A stretch of 64,000 nucleotides of DNA, taken from NCBI GenBank assembly GCA_035578175.1, contig JAQMRL010000010.1, positions 34,418,784-34,482,783 of the forward strand. Direction: 5' to 3'. Origin of the DNA: Catonia carolina (taxonomy: Eukaryota; Arthropoda; Insecta; Hemiptera; Achilidae). Shown piece by piece: positions 56,129 through 64,000 of the stretch (positions are counted from its first letter, which is position 1; every line of letters starts with the position of its first letter). The translations under genes were made by a program, and so were the position numbers. A model generated the notes under the pieces. It was not told the origin of the DNA and made no database searches. It worked only from the letters and a program-made list of their open reading frames with translations.

Positions 56129-56973
56129 AAAATGTGGTTTCGTTAAATTAAATAATAAATTTCAAAAAAAGAGATAAATAAATGAGAAATTTATATTACT
56201 GAAATATATATTAAAGTCAAGTTGTGTTCTATGATAGTAATGGTTATTTTAACCTTGTCTGCATTTAAGTCGGATAACTTTCCTTATCCATATTCTGAGA
56301 CTAGAATGAATGTTAGACTTTGGAAGGTTCAAAATTAATTTTGCAACTTCCAGCCGGTACTAATGTCCTACAACTTCGGATGACAGTTGGCTTGCTGCCC
56401 TCTCTATACACTTACTAAGTTACTACTTTCCCTTGGAAAACTAGTGACAATACCTTAACCAACCCTTCTGAAACTTTAAAACATTCTAGTGGACATTGTA
56501 GCTTGGCAACTTTAATATTTAATATCTTTTTAGAAGAAACAATATCGATTTAAAAATGTACACTTCTTGAAATCTTAGTGTTACTTTTTTTAATCTGTTC
56601 AATATAAGATGTGTTTTAATAATTAATAAATTACGTACAGTCAGTTTTAAACTTTGTAAATGAGCTTGTAACAAAATGTTTACAAAGAAGGCGTCTAGCA
56701 ATACCTGTTTTATATTATTATAGAAACGTAATAATTTTTCGAATTTATATATATGTAAAATATGATTAGGTACGGTTAAATCATGTCACATTGTCACAAT
56801 TATTTACAAGATTTACTGCCAAAAAATTTAAATGAGAATCTACCCAACTTTTTTTTATATATTTTACGAAAATTTTTAATTTTGTGTTTTACGGATGGAA
56901 CTGTCAGGTATTCGTAGATTTTACTTTTTTAGAAAACCAAAGAGCATTAACCAATTTCGTAGAACCATGTTTT
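56129..56973. other. AT-rich DNA, nothing recognised
   Basis: No feature that I can support. Confidence 0.35.
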
Positions 56974-56986
56974 GAAATCTTTGGGG

Positions 56987-57170
56987 CCGGCCGCATTGGC
57001 GCAGTTGGTAACGTGCTCGCCTCTCATCGTGCGGTCTTGGGTTCGAATCCCATTCAGGCATGGCATTTTTTCATACGTTACAAAATATCATTTCATCCTT
57101 CACCGTCTGCATTAGCAGTAATTGCAGAACAGTCGGACGTTAAACCAAAAAAAAAAAAAAAAAAAAAAAA
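56987..57170 (+). mobile_element. tRNA-derived SINE, complete copy with poly(A)
   Basis: It begins CCGGCCGCATTGGCGCAG, has an A box (TGGCGCAGTTGG) and B box (GGTTCGAATCCC), the body block CACCGTCTGCATTAGCAG, the end CAGTCGGACGTTAAACC and a 24-base poly(A). A perfect 13-bp duplication GAAATCTTTGGGG flanks it (56974-56986 and 57171-57183). The clean tail and duplication mark a young insertion. A longer open frame running through it is an artefact. Confidence 0.92.
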
Positions 57171-57370
57171 GAAATCTTTGGGGATTAATAAGTTGCTGGA
57201 ATAGGGATCCAATATAAAATTCCGATGAAGTTTTACCAGAAGGTGATCACCTCAATCAAGACAAAGCATTGCACTACACTTTCACATTTCATAGATCCTC
57301 TGATAATTAACTACCATAATCTGTTTATTTTTTCTTAACAATAAATAATTTATTTGTCAAAGAAAGTGAA

Positions 57371-58298
57371 AAATTTTGTGTGAAACACACACAGCTTTCT
57401 CTTGCCAATGCAAATAATGAACAAAATAACCTAACATTAGCAATAAAATATTAAAAATAAACAAAAAACTAACCTCAAAAAACATAACCTTATTTTAATT
57501 ATGAGTGAACGATGCAAAATGAAATTCAACCTCAGTTTGGCTTAAAAATAAGAAAAATCTCTCTTTCACGTGAAACTAGGCTCTTAAGAGAAAAATGCTC
57601 TAAATAAAAGTTGTAGATATTTTAATTTACTATAAATTTGATTAGTATATATACACTTTTGTCGTAAAATGCATACTAAGGCCGAAATCTTAAAAAATCA
57701 ATTTTTACACATATTCGTGAAAAAAAACAGACAATCGCTAATTACCGCTAAACTAAGCGTTGTACAAAACAACTTTGTAAGTTTTTAAATTTTCTACAAC
57801 TTTTGTTATATACATTTTTGCGCTTAAATGCATATTAAAGCAGCAATCTTAAAAAAAATATTTTACGAAAAAACAGCCTTCCCAAGAATTTCAGCAGGCA
57901 TGGCTCCTACCCTATCTAATAGAGCTTAAAAAATGTAGTAATTGATGCGATTTTTAAAAACATCGTAGGAGCTCTTTTTGAGAAAATTGCAAGAAAGTGA
58001 AAAATGACACGAATAAATTACTAATTCTGGTTAACCGATTTTGATGAAAATATTCGTGTTGGGTCCTCTAGTAGTACCTAAGTTTCAAGTTTGCACGATG
58101 TTCACACACATACACACACACACACAGACACACGCACACACGCACACACACATACACAGACAGAACGATAAAAACATGTTATATTTAGGTTCAGGGGGTC
58201 TGAAAACGTGTAGATGTGGTGAAAACTCTATTTTGAAAATTTGACCTGAAACATTTCTTTCCTTTCTATATATTCAATATAGGCAAGAGACAGTAAAA
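57371..58298 (+). repeat. Repeat A, complete copy
   Basis: From TTTTGTGTGAAACACACAC to TATAGGCAAGAGACAGTAA, about 928 bp, with all blocks. The microsatellite at about 58105-58160 is a compound (AC)n with interspersed AG and GC. Confidence 0.85.
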
Positions 58299-59201
58299 CA
58301 CTGAAGGGAATAAAACAACAGTGAGTTATGTATTAATAAACATAACAAAAAATATGTGAAATAACAGTAAGGTATTGTTATTGCAACATCTACAAAGGCA
58401 AGTCCAAAAAATTTCTTCAACCTTGAATTTTGATTTAAAACTTTGAACTTTGAATACTAATAAATAGATTGATAATAAATTTTAATGTTCATAAAGTCTA
58501 TTCAAACATTTAATATTGAATTCTGAAATTTTTGTTTAACATCCTCCCAGCCAGCAGATATTTGCTCGATATTAAAATTTTAATGAAGAATATCTCTGTG
58601 AGTGACTAAAGCGTAGCTTACCAATTTATAAAATAATATCCAAGATATTTTGGTCAACGTGGTATTGCTTCTGGTAAATGGTACGGGATATAATATTGGT
58701 GATGTGGTATGGTAAATTTGGTCGGTTTTTGCGGCTTTTTGCAAGTTAACAATGCGAATATTGGGAAACCATTACTGGTTGGTTATAACTAAGTCATAAT
58801 AATAAACGCTTCGTAATAATAATAGAATGCGGTATAAATGATAATCAACTATTCTAATTTCGTTCCTTTTAACTAAATTAATAAATTACATGAATTTTGT
58901 TTATTTTCATAGTGTTTGTCTTTTAATTATTTATCTAGGTTAACATCATTAATGTATTCGTTAACAATATTGCAGTGATTGTCTGCGCGTATCAAAATTC
59001 TAGTCGGGTACTCGGTTTGTTAACATTTAATATTTCAAACTTTTTAAGTCATATCTACCATCGTTATTATTGAAATTTGGTAAGAATTTTGATGTTGACA
59101 TTGAATGGAAAGTTTATCAAACCTTAGACTGTGCAAAATATTGAATAACATTACCCATAGTAATAAAATTAAATACTGAAAACAAAAATTTAATAAGGCT
59201 T
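58299..59201. other. AT-rich DNA, nothing recognised
   Basis: No feature that I can support. Confidence 0.35.
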
Positions 59202-59270
59202 ATTACTTTCTCTTGCCTATATGAATATAAAGGAAGAAACAACTTTATTCAATAGGAAGGAAAACTGTAT
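59202..59270 (-). repeat. Repeat A, right-end fragment
   Basis: ATTACTTTCTCTTGCCTATA and the terminal hairpin in reverse, followed by a decayed AATAGGAAGGAAAACTGT that corresponds to the next family block. Confidence 0.6.
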
Positions 59271-59299
59271 TTAATTCATCATACAACGTGAAAAAAATT

Positions 59300-60205
59300 G
59301 TTAATAAATATTAGCTTGAGTTCCCCAAGGAGCAGTTTTGTCACCCCTTTTGTACTCCATCTACGTATCCGATTTTCCTACTACACAAAAAACTAAAACT
59401 GCAACATTTGCCGATGATACAGCAATATTAGCCACCAAAGCCAGGTGTGAAGACGTAACACTTAATCTTCAACATCACATGAACACTGTACAACATTGGT
59501 GTACTACTTGGAAAATTCCAGACGACAAACTTGTCCCCTAGTTTATTTACACAATACACCGATCCCACAAAAACCCTCAGTGAAATACTTAAAATTGACA
59601 CTAGACAGAAGACTGACATGGAATCCACGTACCAGACTGAAAAGGCAATCTCTTAACGCGCGGTTAAATTTTCTTTACAGTCTTATTTACCATAGATCTT
59701 CTCTTCCAATTACTCAGAAACTTAACTGTTACAAGGTACTTCTTTGTCCTATTTGGACCTAAGGTTCAGTGATCTACGGATCAACTAAAGTATCTAACAT
59801 AAAACGTATTCAGACATTCCAGAACAAAACTTTACGCATCATCATAGGCTGTCCAACATACGTTAGTAACAAAACATTGGATAGAAAACTTAACATCGAA
59901 ACGGTAGAAGAAATAATAAAGAAACTATACAGACGTTTTCATAGCGAACTACACTATCACACAAATCCACATATTCAGTCATTGTCCGCTCCTCGCCTAT
60001 CACACAACTCACCTAGACGACTGAAAAGGCAATGGAATGGAGACGTTTTGTGAATCGTCTTGAGGGGTTGCCGTTGGGCGACACCTCACACAAGTGACAT
60101 CAAGACAATTATATAAAACTATTGACATTTAAGCTGCTGGTTATGTCAAATTGTTATATAGTTGTAGTTTATTTTTCTTAAATAAAGTCAAAAAAATTAG
60201 CTCGG
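59300..60205 (+). pseudogene. 5'-truncated Jockey-type LINE
   Basis: This starts inside RT motif B (VPQGAVLSPLLYSIYVSDF, preceded by a stop where the family has glycine), then FADDTAILATKARCEDVTLN (catalytic box intact), then after a frame change near 59520 CPLVYLHNTPIPQKPSVKYL, LTLDRRLTWNPRTRLKRQ and CYKVLLCPIWT, a nonsense codon at 59760-59762, and SVIYGSTKVSNIKRIQTFQN to a stop near 60051. The 3' UTR carries TTAAATAAAGTC near 60180 and an A-rich end. ATTAGCT occurs on both sides (about 59310 and 60197), a possible 7-bp target duplication. It is related to 5420-6170. Confidence 0.85.
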
Positions 60206-60225
60206 AAATTCTTGTTACTTAGTTA

Positions 60226-60296
60226 GAACGAATACCTCGATTTAACGAATTTTTTCCAAGGGTTCTCAATTTCGTTATATCGAAGTTCGACTGTAT
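60226..60296 (-). repeat. Possible pogo/Tigger-like terminal fragment
   Basis: The minus strand begins ACAGTCGAACTTCGATATAA followed by CGAAATTGAG, and TCGTTAAATCGAGG further on, the kind of inverted-repeat end seen in pogo-type MITEs. The second end was not found. Confidence 0.4.
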
Positions 60297-61780
60297 TATA
60301 TTTTAAATAACTTCGGTTAAATATTACCCATACATTAAGGATTGTCTTATTGAAATATCAGTAAATTGTAATTTATACGATTGAAACTCAAAATTATAAT
60401 TATAAATAAACATAAATACTAATAATATTTCGATCAAAATTGTATAGATTATCAAAATAAGCTAAAATAATCATGTATATATGTATACACTGTTAGAGAT
60501 TTTAGTATCAAATAGAACAGAGTAATTTCCGTTCAAAGTTATATTGAACACACATTTCCTGTGTCCAAACTCAATTAAATTACAACTATTAACGTCCGGT
60601 GACAACCGCATTAAAATTAATGTGTATTGTGCACCCATTCTCTTATATCTCTTTCCATATATGGTTAATCGTTTACTACTGCTATATAACCATTCTCTTC
60701 TGTTATATTTGGTCTCTATAGTCAGTGCTACAATGAACATCAAACTGGGTGTTTAACCGAAGTGAATCTTTCTCTGTCACCCTCAAAATAATATCTCTTT
60801 CTATCGCACTGATTCTCTCGTTTTGCAACCAGTCAACCTTAATGTTTGTATATTGGTTCCATGATTGAATAATTGTATTAATGTAATTTACAATTACAAT
60901 ACTAATTATTTTGTAACCATATGCATTGTGTATTTAAATTTTGATTGACTATTCAATTTACAGTATGTTACATCTAATTACTCTGTAATATTATTGTTAT
61001 TTTTATTTATTGTTAATGATGAATATATAATACATTTTATCTTACGTCACTCATTAAATTTATGTTATTCAAGTGTTATTCATATAAACCTTACCGGTTT
61101 ATATAAATTTAACTTTTAAGTCACCCTCTCAAAATTACTGACAAAATTATATTACTAATAAAATCATCATCAATAATAAATTGTAAATTTTACATAATTA
61201 CTTTTCTTAATTATTTAAAAATAATTTGTTGAATATAAAAATCTACTTAATTCAAAATAATTAAATATCTATTTGAATTATTATATGATACATTTATATA
61301 AACTATTTGAATAAAATTTAAATACAGAAAAACTATGATATATAATCTATGTAAAATTTCTATCCATTGATGCTACATTAGTCAAGAACAAAGACATTTA
61401 AAACGGAGCTTGCTTTCTACCACCCAGTGATTGGATTGCAATTTTTAACACGTTATTCTTTCACGTTATTTTTCTTCTTTACATTTTTTAAAAAAAATTC
61501 AATCTAATGTGTATACGTTGGATTCTGTTCAATTTAAGAACATTAAGCAACCCCATGACCTAATGAGATGAGGGTGATATGTAGGCCTATGACGTGATAA
61601 TGGGTGACCATTTCTAACTGACCATTCCTGAGAGAGTTGGGTTAATTAAACCACAAACTTCAAAGTACACCTGCAACCACTATCTGTATATTTTAAGTAT
61701 TTTATCATACTTCTATCATATCATACTTCTATCAAATACTATCAGTATTTTAAATCCGTATAAAACAAACTAACTTTACT
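60297..61780. other. AT-rich DNA, nothing recognised
   Basis: Frames at 60471-60756 overlap on opposite strands without family resemblance. No feature is supported. Confidence 0.35.
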
Positions 61781-61870
61781 AGGATTTGTACCACGGAACC
61801 TTCGTCTCCGAAAATGAACGGTTAAACAACTGACTCGCGGCGATGACTTTACCAACTATATCAACCCTGT
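61781..61870 (-). repeat. tRNA-like SINE relic
   Basis: The minus strand reads ATAGTTGGTAAAGTCATCGC then CGCGAGTCA (A-box part), and GGTTCCGTGGTACAAATCC (B-box part, with an insertion). The head resembles 1195-1236. Confidence 0.5.
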
Positions 61871-62787
61871 AAGTTTAATTTGTACGTCAAGGAAATACAT
61901 GCATATCACAAGGAAATTGCAACTCGAGCGATCCAAACGTCAACCTTGGCGCGGAAGCATTACCCCTACCATTGTAGTATTTCGCAGTAGAGACTCGGCA
62001 ACAGAATGTTTGATGTAACGTATAGTGAGGCTATTTTGTAGTGGAGATTTACCCCAACTTCCTGACGCATGCGCACTGGGACTGCTACATCCTACCGATA
62101 TAGCTATAGTAATGTAATGATTTTAACAGTTCACTTCATTGTATACCTGCTTTTTATTTTTTGTTTTGTTTTAAAATAGAAAATTTATCACGATTTTTAC
62201 AATCAAATTATTGAAATATTTTTTCATGTCCAGTAAATATTTTTGCTTCTTTTATATTACTGTAAAAATTTTCGAGGAGACCACTACTCATTAGCAGAAT
62301 CTTTGCGTTTAATTGTTATATCATTGACAACGTTTATGAATAAGGTCATATTACACGAATGCTTAAATGTTACAAGATAGTTTTAATAGCAATGATTTAA
62401 TATTAGAACATTAAAATTATTTTAATAATTTGAGTTAAATTTAAAATAAATCAGATGACTAGTAACTTTATAACAAACATACGTTCTTTGTTATAACTTT
62501 GTTTATTACTTTGTACATTCTACGAAGCCGATGATTGGAGCTACGTGGTAAAAGTGGATAGTTTCGACCGCGGATGAGTGGCTGGTTATTGTTTTCTGAA
62601 TTTTTTAAACCGCTCGTATGTTTTACTTATGTAAGGGATCTGTATGTATGATTAGAAACGTATGAAGGAACGTTAACATTTTTCCTCTGCATTTTTATTG
62701 AAAACGTTGTAGTTTTACCTTGACTAAGAGTTTAGCTGTGTTTTACTAGACTTAAGACTCTGGTGTAAAATTCAATTACAGGTGAAA
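61871..62787. other. Intergenic DNA, nothing recognised
   Basis: Slightly less AT-rich around 61880-62100 but without coding or repeat signals that I can support. Confidence 0.35.
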
Positions 62788-62797
62788 TATTGAAGCA

Positions 62798-63194
62798 GTA
62801 TGCCCAAACAGGCAGGTGGAGGTTCATTTTTTTTCACTGAATCTGTTAGTTACAGGGCAAAAATATAGTTCTGTTTCTTACCACATGATCAGCCAATTGA
62901 ATGACCGAAGCATTTATGAACAGAAGAGGTAAAAGTGTAAAAGACACTAATCAGAGTTACTTTCTCTGAAAGTAATGAATTTCAATATACATCTAGACCT
63001 TGTGGTCAATGAAGTGAAGGTGTCATTTGCAGAAAGGAAAATATGTGCTTTTCAGAAGGTCTATCATGCGGAAAAGCATACTTTTCCACTCAGTGAGGAA
63101 GGCCATTGTAAACCACCTCACTCCTCGTTTTACTTAGTACGAGAACCTCTACAGGTTTAATCCAGCCTTTTAGCTGATGACCTAAACAACAATC
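62798..63194 (+). mobile_element. Retroposon R, complete copy with 10-bp duplication
   Basis: It runs from GTATGCCCAAACAGGCAGGT to GATGACCTAAACAACAATC, 397 bp, flanked by TATTGAAGCA at 62788-62797 and 63195-63204. This is the reference copy for the family. The A-rich (AAC)n end and 10-bp duplication point to retroposition. No A or B box is evident, so it may be a 7SL- or 5S-unrelated SINE, a LINE 3' end, or a mRNA-type retroposon. Confidence 0.82.
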
Positions 63195-63204
63195 TATTGA
63201 AGCA

Positions 63205-63878
63205 ACTACCTAGAAAAGGGTTTTTTGTTCCTAACAGCACTCTTAAATGCTATTCTTCGTACTACGAATTCCCGATGCCATGGAAATAAATTTTGAATAT
63301 TTGTTCCAATTCTAAACCGAAGTAACACTTCTTACCTTCCTCATATTATTTTTATTGTTGGAAATAAACCAGTTTAATCCAGAAAATTCAGGAATAAGAC
63401 ATATATAAAATTGATATAAACTTTTTCTTCAAGCCGGTATTTTATTGATACAATATTTTACAAGAAGAAAATAAATTCTAATTATATTATAATAAAAGTT
63501 ACCCACAAAATTCACCACTAACGTTCGATAAAAGCGTAATATTTTTCTATCACAACTGATAAAAAGGAATTTTATTAACCTAAACAAAAGAAAAAACCAT
63601 TATTTACAGCGGGTTGTAAAAGATTTACGGTTTAAAAACAACTTAAAAAGAATATTGATAGCTTTTTAATAGGAAAATGCTTTTTGCGATCAATTACAAT
63701 TTTTATTGTATTACCGATTTACGTTGAAAATAAAAAGTTGAAGGGTATTTTTAGATTCTGCTATAGGGATGTTTTATACGGGCAATAATTATATGTAGTA
63801 GTAATTGCGCAATCTGTAGTTACCTGTTTCAGTACTTTTGCATTACTCCTTTAAAAATATATTGTAACACCAGCCAAT
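63205..63878. other. AT-rich DNA, nothing recognised
   Basis: No feature that I can support. Confidence 0.35.
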
Positions 63879-63882
63879 ATAT

Positions 63883-64000
63883 TGTGACAATATCTAAAGG
63901 GAATATGTATTCGATAATTTTCGAGGAGGACAAAGATTTTTAAAATGTTAACGTAAATAATAAGAGTGATAAATAGAGAGTTTCAAAGAAATATTTATAA
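63883..64000 (+). mobile_element. LTR-A, copy 4, left end (continues past the window)
   Basis: TGTGACAATATCTAAAGGG follows ATAT (63879-63882) and aligns with copy 2 through ATTTTCGAGGAG, AAATGTTAACGTAAATAATA and AGAGTGATAAAT. The window ends inside U3, so it cannot be told whether this is a solo LTR or the 5' LTR of a complete element. Confidence 0.8.

Noticed and set aside
56884..57204. A 106-codon plus-strand frame
   Set aside because: It runs through the tRNA-derived SINE and its poly(A) tail, giving a poly-lysine stretch; it is not a gene.

Overview
This window looks like AT-rich insect nuclear DNA, most probably from a large, repeat-laden genome such as a hemipteroid. I cannot name the species. 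The evidence is the strongly AT-rich background, insect-type transposon families (Jockey, R1-like and RTE-like LINEs, mariner, Tc1, TTAA MITEs, tRNA-derived SINEs, LTR elements) and the near absence of host coding sequence. The only convincing host gene is at the left edge: the last 205 codons of a succinate-semialdehyde dehydrogenase (bases 2-619), starting just before the catalytic cysteine and running uninterrupted to the stop.

The rest is a mosaic of nested mobile elements. From 1 to 15 kb there are tRNA-like SINE relics, a TTAA MITE, an intact SINE, and decayed LINE 3' ends (RTE-like, Jockey and R1-like). From 15 to 24 kb there is a family of solo LTRs (here LTR-A) and a repeat with an (AC)n core (here repeat A); one repeat A copy is split by a different 1.76-kb solo LTR (LTR-C). 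From 24 to 30 kb there are SINE relics, repeat A and a deleted Tc1 element. From 30.4 to 35.4 kb there is a full-length LINE with a 15-bp target-site duplication. From 36.7 to 38.7 kb there is a DNA transposon with 39-bp inverted repeats and a frameshifted DUF7869-like transposase. At 40.8-41.5 kb there is a GC-rich solo LTR (LTR-B) carrying four tandem histone-type stem-loops. From 42.3 to 45.6 kb a young, gag-only LTR retrotransposon sits inside another repeat A copy. From 46.7 to 64 kb there are mariner remnants facing opposite ways, LINE relics, three near-complete repeat A copies, an intact SINE, members of an (AAC)n-tailed retroposon family (retroposon R), and an LTR-A copy cut by the window end.

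The most informative structures are insertion boundaries that can be read directly. Six LTR-type insertions show 4-bp duplications (ATAT or GTAT for LTR-A and LTR-B, ATTA for LTR-C, CTGT for the gag-only element), and in two cases the pre-insertion site can be checked against other copies of the interrupted repeat. The two observations I consider most likely to be new are the histone-type stem-loop array inside an LTR, and the subterminal repeat arrays of the DUF7869-like transposon. All element families and boundaries were read by eye; family names given with modest confidence need database searches.
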